A stretch of 64,000 bases of DNA from Bacillus rubiinfantis. Its GTDB lineage: Bacteria; Bacillota; Bacilli; Bacillales; Cytobacillaceae. The position numbers and the translations under genes were made by a program. Position 1 is the stretch's first letter; each line of letters begins with the position of its first letter. The notes under the pieces are model-generated. The model saw nothing but the letters and a program-made list of their open reading frames with translations, made no database searches and was not told where the DNA came from. Location: contig CCFE01000011.1 in the NCBI GenBank assembly GCA_000752035.1, forward strand, positions 282,736 to 346,735. The letters run 5' to 3'. Shown here piece by piece: positions 44,807-54,880 of this stretch.

Positions 44807-45645
44807 AAGTAATCATAACAGGAGCGAAAGGACAATTAGGCTCGGATCTCATGCAGTTATTGCAGGCTGATTCTAGATACGAAGTCTATGGTTACGGCAA
44901 AGAAGAACTTGATATAACCGATATGGAACAGGTAGGTAAGGTTTTTATGGATGTTAATCCGGATATCGTCATTCATGCAGCTGCTTATACAAAGGTCGAT
45001 GCGGCGGAGAGCGAACCTGATGCAGCCTATGGTGTGAATGCACTCGGGACACGCAATATTGCGTTAGCCGCAGAAAAATTAAAGTCTAAGCTGGTCTATG
45101 TCAGTACTGATTATGTCTTTGATGGGAAGGCGACATCACCGATTCATGAGTTCGAACAACCATGCCCAGACAGTGTATATGGGAAATCGAAATTAGCCGG
45201 GGAGCAGTTTGTCCGCGATTTTCATTCGAAATTTTTCATCGTTCGAACTTCATGGGTGTATGGGAAACACGGACAGAATTTTGTCAAAACCATGTTAAAA
45301 TTAGCAAAGGAGCAGCAACAACTAAAAGTCGTCAGTGATCAAACCGGCAGCCCCACTTATTCACTTGACTTAGCAAGCATCATCGTAAACCTGGCCTTAA
45401 CTGAAAAATATGGTACCTATCATATATCAAACTCTGGCAGCTGTTCATGGTATGAGTTTGCGAAGGCCATCTTTGAAGAGGCAGATATCGATGTCATCGT
45501 TGAACCGTGTCGTACAGAAGACTTCCCGCGCCCTGCCCCAAGACCAAAGTATTCTGTTTTTGATCACATGAGGTTACGTCTTAATGGATTTCCAGAGATA
45601 AGAAACTGGCGGGAGGCATTAAAAGACTTTTTGACTACACTTTAA
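44803..45645 (+). CDS. rfbD: dTDP-4-dehydrorhamnose reductase
   Basis: RmlD of 280 residues, the last step to dTDP-L-rhamnose using NAD(P)H. GAKGQLGSDL at the N-terminus, HAAAYTKVDAAESEPD, STDYVFDG, YGKSKLAGEQ, RTSWVYG and VSDQTGSPTYSLDLA. Its ATG overlaps the end of rfbB (ATGA), so translation is coupled. A terminator follows, closing the operon. Confidence 0.95.
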   Translation: MKVIITGAKGQLGSDLMQLLQADSRYEVYGYGKEELDITDMEQVGKVFMDVNPDIVIHAAAYTKVDAAESEPDAAYGVNALGTRNIALAAEKLKSKLVYVSTDYVFDGKATSPIHEFEQPCPDSVYGKSKLAGEQFVRDFHSKFFIVRTSWVYGKHGQNFVKTMLKLAKEQQQLKVVSDQTGSPTYSLDLASIIVNLALTEKYGTYHISNSGSCSWYEFAKAIFEEADIDVIVEPCRTEDFPRPAPRPKYSVFDHMRLRLNGFPEIRNWREALKDFLTTL

Positions 45646-45649
45646 AATG

Positions 45650-45686
45650 CTAAAGAGAACCTTGAGTTACTGGTTCTCTTTTTGTG
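45650..45686 (+). terminator. terminator of the rfbCBD operon
   Basis: AAAGAGAACC, loop TTGAGTTACT, GGTTCTCTTT, then TT. Confidence 0.88.
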
Positions 45687-45869
45687 GCTATTACTGAAGG
45701 ATGGAGCTCGTGTCAACTTGCTGTTAAAATTTTGATCTTTTATAAGGTTTTTCAGATATTATCCATTTGAACGGCAACATTTGTAGCTTTACCATAAATA
45801 TTTTTCTACTATCTTATCAAGATAATAAAATAGCATATGTATAACAAGAGTAAATGCCCCTGTTCTGTC

Positions 45870-47612
45870 TTAATAAGAGATGGCTCGTTTCTTCTGATTG
45901 GCCCAGATGCGATTAAATTGCTTTTTGCTCATTTTGACTTGTTTCTTCCCCGTCCAACAGTCATTAAAATAATAGTTACTTTGATCGTAACCGGTTAACG
46001 TAAGAGCGTGTACCGTAAAGCCATGCATGGGTGAAACGAGTACTACCACTGGTTTATTGTTTACTAACTGCCTCTCAATGACAGCATTACTTTTGCCGGT
46101 AAGATTGACAGAGCTGCCTGCATATTTTTTGACCAATCCCATTAAGGCAGGGGGATAGATTGTCCAGCCACGTTTGGTAAATGGGTTACCGACATAGCCT
46201 TTATTTGGATTTGAAGGGTGTCGCGGCATTTTCTTCGCTAAGGTTACTTTGTTTACCTTGACCCCTTTATATTGCAGCATCATCGTGACTGCCGTGATTT
46301 CACAGCCTGTCGGCAGCTCCGGTCTTTGACTGATAATTGGTACATTCAACTTAATCCCGCTGATTCGATTCGCATGTTTACCAAAAACTGTCTTTGACTT
46401 ATATTGATACCAGGCTAAAACATGATTTGTACCTTTTTCTCGCTTCGTTGCTCTGGTTATATACCCGGAAGAGTTGGTATCAAACGTATATTTGATTCTA
46501 CCACCATGTTTGCCATAATATGTTTTGGGGTAATATTGAAAATATCTGGTAATCCTTTGCGTTTTTTTTTCAAGCTTTACCGCGTAGTTTATAGTTTTAT
46601 TGCTATTCAGATAAAAACGATATTGAATGCTTTTACTTGCAGGATAGGATTGATTAATTCTAATTAACTTACTGCCAGTATATACTTTAGAAACTGTAAC
46701 ATTACCTTTTTTAACAGTTACTGTTTTGACTGCCGGCTTCTTTTCCGGTTGTTTAACAGATGGCTTTGCCTTATGATGCTTGTAGACAATCTTAGCTATA
46801 TCGGCAATGACTTTTTGTGATTTCTCATAAGCAATTCCCTGGGTCATAATCGCTAGCACAAACGGCCGCTTATCATAGACAATTGCTACATCATTATAGA
46901 TAAGGCTCGCGGGAATCATCCCCACCTTGTGAGCAATCGGCACCCCTTTAATTCCACGGGGAATCGTCGTATTGTAAACCGTTTCCTTCAAATATCCGAC
47001 TAGCTCTTTTCCGTATTTATTTTTCTCAGAAAATTGATAAAGCTCCGTTGCATAAATCGTCAAATCATTTGCTGATGTGATTGTTTGTCCATTCCTTGGA
47101 TAAGCATATTGGCCGCCAATACTGTTCATATACTTTTGGAAATTACTTGCACCGACATATTCCTTCAACATAATAAAGGCAATATTATCACTGTATATCA
47201 TTGCATATTTGACTAATTGCCGAATCGTAAATTTCGTACCGACCTTTTTCTTTTGAATAATGCCGCTACCGCCGAAGTAATGATAGCTTTTGTATGTAAG
47301 CGTTTTGTTTAAATTAATTTTCCCTTTGGAAGCCTGCTCCATAACATAAAGGGCAAGTGGCAATTTAATCGTACTCGCAGCACGTCCTGATGATTTTCCG
47401 TTTATTTGGAAAACGTCACCGGTAGACAGATCCTTATATTGGATTGTCACCTTGCCGCCAGTCTTTTTTAGGTAACTTTTTAGTTCTGTAGATAACTTCG
47501 TAGAAAAACTGGAAGATGCTGCCTCCGTTTTGCTGATTTTTAAACCTGGGATAATTATTGAAATTAGCAAGCAGAGAACAAGCACTATTTTCAGGGCATG
47601 TCTAACCTTCAC
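45870..47612 (-). CDS. secreted fusion: class A beta-lactamase-like domain + C39-like peptidase
   Basis: Exported protein of 580 residues with two unrelated hydrolase modules. After a signal peptide comes a beta-lactamase/transpeptidase-like domain (about 35-275): STIK at 80-83 (the SxxK motif), SDN at 141-143, and HKVG at 228-231 in place of KTG. A linker with two RYFQYYPKTYYGK/AWYQYKSKTVFGK-like repeats follows (about 300-415). The C-terminal C39_2-type cysteine peptidase domain begins at LNVPIISQRPELPTGCE; the probable catalytic Cys is near 436 and His near 533 (VHALTLTGYD). Start GTG after GGATGGGG. It may act on wall peptides; whether it confers beta-lactam resistance is not known. Confidence 0.82.
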   Translation of the reverse strand: MKVRHALKIVLVLCLLISIIIPGLKISKTEAASSSFSTKLSTELKSYLKKTGGKVTIQYKDLSTGDVFQINGKSSGRAASTIKLPLALYVMEQASKGKINLNKTLTYKSYHYFGGSGIIQKKKVGTKFTIRQLVKYAMIYSDNIAFIMLKEYVGASNFQKYMNSIGGQYAYPRNGQTITSANDLTIYATELYQFSEKNKYGKELVGYLKETVYNTTIPRGIKGVPIAHKVGMIPASLIYNDVAIVYDKRPFVLAIMTQGIAYEKSQKVIADIAKIVYKHHKAKPSVKQPEKKPAVKTVTVKKGNVTVSKVYTGSKLIRINQSYPASKSIQYRFYLNSNKTINYAVKLEKKTQRITRYFQYYPKTYYGKHGGRIKYTFDTNSSGYITRATKREKGTNHVLAWYQYKSKTVFGKHANRISGIKLNVPIISQRPELPTGCEITAVTMMLQYKGVKVNKVTLAKKMPRHPSNPNKGYVGNPFTKRGWTIYPPALMGLVKKYAGSSVNLTGKSNAVIERQLVNNKPVVVLVSPMHGFTVHALTLTGYDQSNYYFNDCWTGKKQVKMSKKQFNRIWANQKKRAISY

Positions 47613-47704
47613 GAATTCCCCATCCTTTTCGACATAATTCAGTACTTTTCTACTATTAGTTTAACAAAGAACTCCACATATATATATAGTTTTTTATTAA
47701 ACGG

Positions 47705-47737
47705 CAAAAGGTATCCTAAAAAATGGATACCCTTTTT
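47705..47737 (-). terminator. terminator of the Y_Y_Y-repeat protein gene
   Basis: Minus strand: AAAGGGTATCC, loop ATTTTTTA, GGATACCTTTT. Confidence 0.82.
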
Positions 47738-47746
47738 ACTGCTTAT

Positions 47747-49597
47747 TTATCTGTATAAATACGACGTATAACTAATGCCATCAAAGGTGTAGTACACACG
47801 CCAGTAAGTATAGTAGTTTGCACTTGTAATTGCCTTTTTAGGGTAAAAATAATAGGTTTGATAGGTTCGACCCACTGTAATCCAATTCTTCGGCTGGTAC
47901 GTATAGATAACCTTGCTATTATTTAATAACTGCACTTTTGTAACCTTCAAATTACTATAGCCATAGTTAGTTACCCTGAGATATCCCGAATTATAATAAA
48001 TAAAGTAATTAGCGTTAAAGTAGTAATTTGGTGCCTCTCTTATATCCAACGACAGAGTTTTACTCTTTACCTTACTAGTTCCTTTTTGGCGCACATCTAC
48101 TCTTACTTTATATTTTCCTTTATAATAGGCTTTCCATGATAACGATTTGCTTCCAGAATAGTTTTTAACTGTCTCCCAGTAATATCCGTTGTAAACCCGG
48201 AAGCGATACTCTAAATATTTACCGGATGATTTAGCAGTGAAATAAAAATATTTACCTGCTGGCTGCTTTTTGCTAATATCTGATTTTAATGTTGGCGTTG
48301 AAAAATACGATGGCTTGAAAATAGTATAGCTAACCGTTTTACTTGCTGTTTTTTTTGACAGCTTGCTACGAACGGTTACCTTCACCTTATAAGTCCCGGC
48401 GCTTTTTGGTTTCCAGGTCACATAATTCTTGGATGAATAATTTTTAATAATCTTCCATTTTTTATTTTGGTAGATACTATATTGGTATTCCAAATTAGTA
48501 CCTCTAGCTTTTGTCGTCCATGTAATCGATGTAGAGGTCGGCATAGGTGCCTTCTTGTTAGCTTGAAGTGATGAAACTGACACCTTTCCATCGACAATCT
48601 GGTAGCTAATTTGTTTAGAAACTATTCGGTTAGGATATTGGGACCTGCGAACGTCAACCTTGATTTTATAAGTACCTGGTTTAGTCGCTTTCCATGAATA
48701 GGTAGTTTTTGATCCGAATGCTTGAACTACTCTCCCATTAACCGAATATTGATATTGCAACCCCGATTTGTTTGCTTTAGTTGAAAAAGTGATTGTCTTG
48801 CCTGCCAAATACGGCGATTTAATCGATGGTGTTAGTGAAACAATTGTAAAATCAGGTTTATAAGCCGTAATCGTATACGTTATTTCCTTTTGAACTACGG
48901 CTGTTTGATAATTAGGATCGCGTGCCTCCACCTTGATTTTATATTTCCCCGGTGAAGTCGGCGTCCACTGATATGTATTGGCCTTACTATATGCCCTGAC
49001 AACTTTTCCCTGGACAGAAAACTGATAATCCAAGCCTGTTTTACTTGCATTTGCTGTGAAACTAATTGCTTTGCGCTCTGTTTGTGGTGAAGCTAGATTT
49101 GCTGTAATACTTGAAACTTGAAAATCTGGAAGATAGGTGACTTCCTGCCACAACTGATAGCTTTCATTCTGCGAATAAAAGTAACTCTTTGGCTTTACAG
49201 AGATATAATAAGTTCCTTTTTCAAGTGTTGCCGTTAACTCCTGGTGTTCATTGTAATAGTTATAATCACTGACAACTGTTCCATTCCCGCTGAACAGAGT
49301 TATTTCCAGTTCATCTGAATAATAATCATCAAAAGCCGAAAACAAGGTTAATTTTCCTTTATGGGGCATTTCTAGCTTGTAATAGTCTATGTCAGCATCA
49401 TTCTGGATAGTACCTCGCACACTGTCTAAGGCTTTTATTGACGTTGCTGAATCTCTTGAATCATTCGGTTCACTCTCTGTAACTACAGCTTGCTTGGTCA
49501 TCGCGGAAGTGCCTGCTGCCTTAGCTGACGGCGGATTCCACGAGCAAGTAACTATTGATAGAAAAACAATTAAAATTGTAATAATTAATCGTTTCAA
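47747..49597 (-). CDS. secreted PPC / Ig-like (Y_Y_Y) repeat protein
   Basis: Exported non-enzymatic-looking protein of 616 residues. The signal peptide is followed by a PPC-like beta domain (about 40-155: SEPNDSRDSAT, YKLEMPHKGKLTLF, EKGTYYISVKP). Four repeats of about 88 residues follow, each with a YQxSVxGKVVRAY-like strand, a YxWxxxxPGKYKIKVxxR strand and a tyrosine-rich end, recalling the triple-tyrosine (Y_Y_Y) fold. A tail rich in Tyr closes it. TTG 49597 is chosen as start since GAAGGGAG lies 8 bases before it, while GTG 49606 touches the site. Likely a wall-associated binding or adhesion protein; no ligand can be named. Confidence 0.72.
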   Translation of the reverse strand: MKRLIITILIVFLSIVTCSWNPPSAKAAGTSAMTKQAVVTESEPNDSRDSATSIKALDSVRGTIQNDADIDYYKLEMPHKGKLTLFSAFDDYYSDELEITLFSGNGTVVSDYNYYNEHQELTATLEKGTYYISVKPKSYFYSQNESYQLWQEVTYLPDFQVSSITANLASPQTERKAISFTANASKTGLDYQFSVQGKVVRAYSKANTYQWTPTSPGKYKIKVEARDPNYQTAVVQKEITYTITAYKPDFTIVSLTPSIKSPYLAGKTITFSTKANKSGLQYQYSVNGRVVQAFGSKTTYSWKATKPGTYKIKVDVRRSQYPNRIVSKQISYQIVDGKVSVSSLQANKKAPMPTSTSITWTTKARGTNLEYQYSIYQNKKWKIIKNYSSKNYVTWKPKSAGTYKVKVTVRSKLSKKTASKTVSYTIFKPSYFSTPTLKSDISKKQPAGKYFYFTAKSSGKYLEYRFRVYNGYYWETVKNYSGSKSLSWKAYYKGKYKVRVDVRQKGTSKVKSKTLSLDIREAPNYYFNANYFIYYNSGYLRVTNYGYSNLKVTKVQLLNNSKVIYTYQPKNWITVGRTYQTYYFYPKKAITSANYYTYWRVYYTFDGISYTSYLYR

Positions 49598-49745
49598 TTC
49601 TACCACTCCCTTCTATCTTTATATGTTATATGACTATTTTACTATCATTTACTAAACATTTACAGTTACCCCAGCAAATTTTTAATTATATGTCGATTTG
49701 TGTTTTTTTAAAATTTTCAGCTAATAATTATGCTTACGGGCTAAC

Positions 49746-49783
49746 ATAAAAAACACCCCCGATTATTTCTTTCGAGGGTGTTG
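49746..49783 (-). terminator. terminator of the 5'-nucleotidase gene
   Basis: Minus strand: AACACCCTCGA, loop AAGAAATAA, TCGGGGGTGTT, then TTTT. Confidence 0.85.
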
Positions 49784-49870
49784 ATTCTTTATTTCTAATT
49801 TCTATATTTAGTTTTTGTTACCCGCTACCGACACTACGGTCGAAGGTGTTGCTTTATACTATTAATCTAC

Positions 49871-52800
49871 TTATTTAGTTACTTTAACTGTCTTTGCTTT
49901 ACTAACGTTGCCGGCTTTGTCTTTCACCGTAATTGTAAGGACAGTGCCTGCTTTTTGTTTCTTGATGGTAATGGAATATTGGCCTTTACTGTTAGCCGTT
50001 TGAGAGCCGATTAATTTCTTACCAACTCTAACTTCGACTTTAGCTCCAGCTTCCGCTTTACCAACAATTTTTGTTGTCTTATAGGTAACTTTTCCTACTG
50101 AAGCAGCATTAGGTGCTGTTTTATCTATAACTGTTACCGTTGCAGCTGCACTTGTATTTTTCGCTTTATCAGTAGCAGTTACGGTCAATTTTGTTCCGGC
50201 TTTTTGAGCCTTTTTAAGGGTAACAGTAAACTTGCCATCTTTTGCAACTGCTGTGCCAAGAGTTGTTTTTCCAGCTTTAACTGTTACAGTTGAGCCTGTC
50301 TCTGCCTTACCGGTTACTTTCTTGTCTTTGTCACTTACTTTACTGACAACCGGTTTTGCAGGAGCCGTTTTATCAATAACTGTAACTGTTACTGCAGCAC
50401 TAACATTTTTAGCAGCATCTGTAGCAGTAACGGTTAATGCTGTACCTGCTTTTTGGGCAGTTTTTAATGTAACAGTATATTTACCGGATTTTGCAACAGC
50501 AGTACCAAGGGTTGTTTTTCCAGCTTTGACTGTTACCGTTGCACCTGTTTCAGCTGAGCCTGTTATTGATTTGTCTTTGTCGCTTACTGTGTTTACAGTC
50601 GGTTTATTTGGCGCAATTACATCCTTGACAGTTGCAATTGTTAATAGGCTTGTATGGTAAGCTAAGTCAATTGAAAATACATATAATGTCGTATTTTCTT
50701 TAAGTGGTTGTAATAACGGAACATTGAATCCACCATTATCGCCAGCAGTGACATTGACTTTGAAAGAATTACCATCTGTAATCACTACATGTGTTCCTGG
50801 TTCAGCTGTACCAGTAATTTGCATGTCTTTATTTGTAACTTCACCAATTGTAGGCTTTTCAGGGTCGGTAACGTCCTTGACAATAACCTTTGTTACGCTA
50901 ACATTTCCAGTTGCATCGGTAGCAGTAACACTAACCTCAGTACCTGGTTTTTGGTTAACGATTTCAACTTCAAATTTACCGTCTGCTCCAGCAACTGCAG
51001 AACCGATTACTTCATCCTTCACTTTCACTTCAACTTTTGCACCAGATTCTGTTTCACCGGTAACTTTAGTTGTTTGGTCATTAATTTCACCAAGATTTGC
51101 TACAACAGGTGCAGTTGTATCAAGTACAGTGATACGGCCTTCAATTTCAGAGTATAATCCTCTGGTTTGTGCTTTGACATAATCGTATAATGCATCGAAA
51201 TCGGTCTTAATTGTTGTACGATTAGTTCCTTTTGTGAACTCAGTATAACCGTCACCACCGTCAGCCATAAAGTTATTAACGGTTACAGTATATTCACCAT
51301 TAGGATCAATTTTGTCACCATTTGGCAGGAAGATATCGACTACTTTTTGACCGATTGGGTATTTGTCATCCCAAGTGTAGGTAAATCCGGCAATCTGCAT
51401 AATTCTAGTTCTGCCTTCTACCCATTGTTGGTTTAGTACAGTTCTAATTTGGTCACCAGTTAATTTCAGAGTAACTAAATCATTTCCAAATGGTTGAACT
51501 GCAAACAATTGTCCCCATGTGATATCTCCTTTTTTCAGATCATCACGGATACCACCAGAGTTCATAAAGGCAAAATCAGTTTTTCCAGTTGTCAGCATAG
51601 CGTCGGCAATTAGATTACCTAATGCAGATTCGCCAGCGGCATTTGCAGTACGAGTAATATTTTGATAAGCCTTACCCACTTTTTCATTTACTGTTGGAGC
51701 GATATCAGCCAAATACTTATCTAGTTCTGCTTTAATTTCTGCATCTTTATGGGCTTCATCTTGGAAAGTTGAAGCAACCTCTGCCTTCTTCGTAACAACA
51801 TCTTGAGTAACTGGATCAATGGTTAAATCAATATCAGAGAAGGCTGTTCCATAAGAGTAAGATTGTACAAGTATTTTTCCATTAACTGTTGAGTTTAGGT
51901 ACTTATGGTCATGCGCTCCATAAATAACGTCAATTTCTGGGTCAACAGCTTTGGCAATGTCGACAACCTTACCAGCCGCTTCAGTGCCATCTGTTTTTGA
52001 TGTGCCTGGATCATGGGAAATAACGACTATTGATTTTACACCTTGATCCTTTAATTCCTTCGCATATTTATTAATAGCTTCAACTTCGTCAGTAAATTTG
52101 ACTCCTGCAACACCTGATTTTGTTACGATATTAGGTGTTTCCGTCGTAACAACACCAATGAAGCCAATCTTCACTCCATCTACTTCTTTAATAACATATG
52201 GATCGAGGACAAGTTTGCCTGAATCCTCATATTCAACGTTTGCAACTACATAAGGGAAGTCTGCACCTTCAAATTCACCATATTTCTCAACTGTTTTGGG
52301 ATGGGAGCCACCGTTAATTAGGCGAAGCATTTCAGTAACACCTTCGTCAAATTCATGGTTTCCGATTGTTCCTACATCAATACCAATCTGATTCATGATA
52401 CGGATAGTCGGCTCATCTTGAAGTAAAGCAGATACCGGACGGCTGGCGCCAACTAAATCACCGGCTTGTACCATTAAGGTATTAGCTGGGTTTGTTGCCT
52501 CTCTTTCTCTTAAGTAACCTGCTAAATACTCAATTCCGCCAATTTTTTTCCCGGTTGCTTTATCAGTAGTTGAGTAGTCAAGCTGTCCATGGAAGTCATT
52601 GATTCCTAGTAATTGAACATGGACATTTTGATCTAATTGATAGGTTTCATAACCTTCTTTAGAAGTTGATGCTTCTACATCCTTTACATTAGGTGTTTGA
52701 TTCAAATATTGCTTTGCATCTGGTGCCGATTGGAAAACTAATTGAACGCCTTCAACAGGTGCAATTTTCCAGTTGTTATCTGCCACTGGGTTAATTGTCC

Positions 52801-54640
52801 CCTGCTCCTTAATGTAATCCATTAAGAGTTCACGGTTTTCGTAAGGAGAATCAACTACAACTTCTCCACCTTTAATCGGGAAACCACCACCGCCGCTAGC
52901 ACGATAGTTGTTTGTAGCAACGATAAATTCTTGATCGTCAGTAATTGGTGTGCCATCCATCATCGTCATGTTGATAACGCGATGTGAGTTAGAATTTTCA
53001 ACGGTGCCTTTTTCCCAATTGTACCGTCTAGGTTGAGTAACATCGATTTGATATTTGATTCCATCAATAACATCAAAATTATATGGACGGTAGTCATAAT
53101 CTAAGATGTCTTGTTTTCCACCTTTAGACGGGTCAATTTGTTTAAATGAAGACGCTGACATTTCCAGCCATTCTTTTACTTGAGCACCTGTTAATTTAAT
53201 TGCCTTTAATGTATTGTCAAACATATAAAGGTCATTAGCACTCTTAATTGACAGCTCACCTTTGCCTATATTTGTAAAGTCACTTACACCGCCGCGACCA
53301 CCTTTAAATGGTGCTGCAGCTGAAATAATAGGAATATCTTTCAATTCCGGATTTTTATTTTCAATCCAGTCTTTTACATAAGCAGTTTGTGCTTCATTTA
53401 CAAGCTGAACTGAAGCATCGTCCATTACCCGCGTAAAATAGGTATGCATTGGGTATTTTGTTTCACCAATTTTACCACGAACATAAGCAAGAGTGGCCTC
53501 ATGCTCAGGTTGCACATCTTTAACGATGGTATCATCCAATTGTGTATCAGCTGTAACCGGACGATCAACCGATTTAGATTTTGTTTTGTCAACTTCCCAC
53601 TTACCTTCAGCATCTTTCACAAGTGCTAAGTCAAGCACACCAAGATTATTTCCCCAGTACCCTGCTTCTACCGCTGGAGTGCCATTGATGTCACCTTTTT
53701 GATTATCGATTCCCTCAATATTATTAAATTCCTTTCCGCCAGGGAATTGTAAATGTGCATGTCCAAATAACATGGCGTCAATGCCAGCTACTTTTGTTAA
53801 ATCATAAACAGCATTTTCAGCTTTATCTTGGCCTTCTTCAGCAATATCACAACCAGAGTGGGCAATTGCAACAATTACGTCCGCTCCCTCTGTTTTCATT
53901 TGAGGTATAAATTTCTTCGCCTGTTGCACAATATCTTTTGCAATAACTTTATCCTTTAGATTATCTTTATCCCAGTTCATTACTTGCGGTGGGGCAAAAC
54001 CAATAATACCCACGTTAATGGTCACATCATTGCCGCCGTCATCTTTAATGGTTTTTGGAATAATTTTGTAAGGTGTAAAGTAGTTTACATCATTATCAGG
54101 GTTATTATCATGGTCATCCTTATAAATGTTTGCGTTTACAATTGGAAAGTCAACTTTCTTTAAAACTTTGTCTAAATAATCCAACCCATAGTTGAATTCA
54201 TGGTTCCCGACAATACCGCCATCATAATCAAGGTAGTTCATTGCTCTAAATAACGGATGTGTCCCAACTTTGTCAATATTATCCTTTACATATTTCGCTA
54301 ACGGTGTTCCTTGAATCATGTCACCAGCATCGAATAACATCGAGTTGTTTGGATTAACCTCGGATCTGGCGTCCTTAATCAAGCTCGCAGTTTTGGCCAA
54401 ACCATAATTAATACCACTACTTGTATCCTTGTAGTAGTCATACGGCATAATGTTAGAATGCAGGTCTGTCGTTTCTAAGATTCTAAGTGTAGCCGTGTTT
54501 GCTGAGGTTTCCTCGGCCTTGGCAGCTTGCGGAAAAATGTTCAACGGAATAATTGTAAGCGCTAACACCGCAGCCAAAGATCCATTAAGCACTTTTCGCT
54601 TTACGTTACGTTGAATGTTTCTTTTTATCTGACGCTTCAC
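49871..54640 (-). CDS. tandem 2',3'-cyclic phosphodiesterase / 5'-nucleotidase with Ig repeats
   Basis: Giant secreted phosphoesterase of about 1589 residues, built like B. subtilis YfkN with two metallophosphatase-nucleotidase units. A signal peptide (LAAVLALTIIPLNIF) is followed by unit 1 (LRILETTDLHSNI, DAGDMIQGTP, GNHEFNYG, GHAHLQFPG; 5'-nucleotidase C-domain with TNNYRASGGGGFP) and unit 2 (VQLLGINDFHGQL, QAGDLVGAS, GNHEFDEG, GAHDHKYL; VNNFMADGGDGYTEF). The last 400 residues are five Ig-like modules of about 83 residues with VTGKAETGSTVTVKAG strings. No LPxTG signal is seen. GTG 54640 is preceded by GGAGAAGG; the longer frame to 54676 lacks such a site. Likely recovers phosphate and nucleosides from extracellular nucleotides. 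Confidence 0.9.
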   Translation of the reverse strand: MKRQIKRNIQRNVKRKVLNGSLAAVLALTIIPLNIFPQAAKAEETSANTATLRILETTDLHSNIMPYDYYKDTSSGINYGLAKTASLIKDARSEVNPNNSMLFDAGDMIQGTPLAKYVKDNIDKVGTHPLFRAMNYLDYDGGIVGNHEFNYGLDYLDKVLKKVDFPIVNANIYKDDHDNNPDNDVNYFTPYKIIPKTIKDDGGNDVTINVGIIGFAPPQVMNWDKDNLKDKVIAKDIVQQAKKFIPQMKTEGADVIVAIAHSGCDIAEEGQDKAENAVYDLTKVAGIDAMLFGHAHLQFPGGKEFNNIEGIDNQKGDINGTPAVEAGYWGNNLGVLDLALVKDAEGKWEVDKTKSKSVDRPVTADTQLDDTIVKDVQPEHEATLAYVRGKIGETKYPMHTYFTRVMDDASVQLVNEAQTAYVKDWIENKNPELKDIPIISAAAPFKGGRGGVSDFTNIGKGELSIKSANDLYMFDNTLKAIKLTGAQVKEWLEMSASSFKQIDPSKGGKQDILDYDYRPYNFDVIDGIKYQIDVTQPRRYNWEKGTVENSNSHRVINMTMMDGTPITDDQEFIVATNNYRASGGGGFPIKGGEVVVDSPYENRELLMDYIKEQGTINPVADNNWKIAPVEGVQLVFQSAPDAKQYLNQTPNVKDVEASTSKEGYETYQLDQNVHVQLLGINDFHGQLDYSTTDKATGKKIGGIEYLAGYLREREATNPANTLMVQAGDLVGASRPVSALLQDEPTIRIMNQIGIDVGTIGNHEFDEGVTEMLRLINGGSHPKTVEKYGEFEGADFPYVVANVEYEDSGKLVLDPYVIKEVDGVKIGFIGVVTTETPNIVTKSGVAGVKFTDEVEAINKYAKELKDQGVKSIVVISHDPGTSKTDGTEAAGKVVDIAKAVDPEIDVIYGAHDHKYLNSTVNGKILVQSYSYGTAFSDIDLTIDPVTQDVVTKKAEVASTFQDEAHKDAEIKAELDKYLADIAPTVNEKVGKAYQNITRTANAAGESALGNLIADAMLTTGKTDFAFMNSGGIRDDLKKGDITWGQLFAVQPFGNDLVTLKLTGDQIRTVLNQQWVEGRTRIMQIAGFTYTWDDKYPIGQKVVDIFLPNGDKIDPNGEYTVTVNNFMADGGDGYTEFTKGTNRTTIKTDFDALYDYVKAQTRGLYSEIEGRITVLDTTAPVVANLGEINDQTTKVTGETESGAKVEVKVKDEVIGSAVAGADGKFEVEIVNQKPGTEVSVTATDATGNVSVTKVIVKDVTDPEKPTIGEVTNKDMQITGTAEPGTHVVITDGNSFKVNVTAGDNGGFNVPLLQPLKENTTLYVFSIDLAYHTSLLTIATVKDVIAPNKPTVNTVSDKDKSITGSAETGATVTVKAGKTTLGTAVAKSGKYTVTLKTAQKAGTALTVTATDAAKNVSAAVTVTVIDKTAPAKPVVSKVSDKDKKVTGKAETGSTVTVKAGKTTLGTAVAKDGKFTVTLKKAQKAGTKLTVTATDKAKNTSAAATVTVIDKTAPNAASVGKVTYKTTKIVGKAEAGAKVEVRVGKKLIGSQTANSKGQYSITIKKQKAGTVLTITVKDKAGNVSKAKTVKVTK
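49890..51120 (-). repeat. five Ig-like module repeats within the nucleotidase gene
   Basis: About 250-bp coding repeats. The third and fourth modules are nearly identical over VTVKAGKTTLGTAVAK and the QKAGT-LTVTATD stretch, implying recent duplication. Confidence 0.75.
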
Positions 54641-54793
54641 ACCTTCTCCACCCTTCGACAAAAAATAGTTTTGCAAAATAATTTTAACAGTCTTATTTTT
54701 AGATTAATAGACTTTTTTACAAAAAAATTTGTATTTTATAAGAATTGTTTACAAAACTGTATAATCTTTTTACCAATTTCGCCAGATAATTTT

Positions 54794-54821
54794 TTGACAC
54801 AATTTCAAATATATGTATGAA
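54794..54821 (+). promoter_or_regulatory. promoter candidate for the second LCP gene
   Basis: Perfect -35 TTGACA (54794-54799), 16 bases, weak -10 TATGAA (54816-54821). About 60 bases before the start codon. Confidence 0.45.
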
Positions 54822-54880
54822 AATTCGACTAAATCTGCTATTCTATTACATGGTTGATAAAATTTTTGGAGGAAATCGAA

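Noticed and set aside
50232..51182. Plus-strand frames opposite the Ig repeats of the nucleotidase
   Set aside because: Antisense shadows of a repetitive coding region; no start signals.
54700..54790. PhoP-type TTTACA repeats between the nucleotidase and LCP genes
   Set aside because: Two TTTACA copies are present but not at the regular 11-base spacing expected for a Pho box, and the region is simply very AT-rich.
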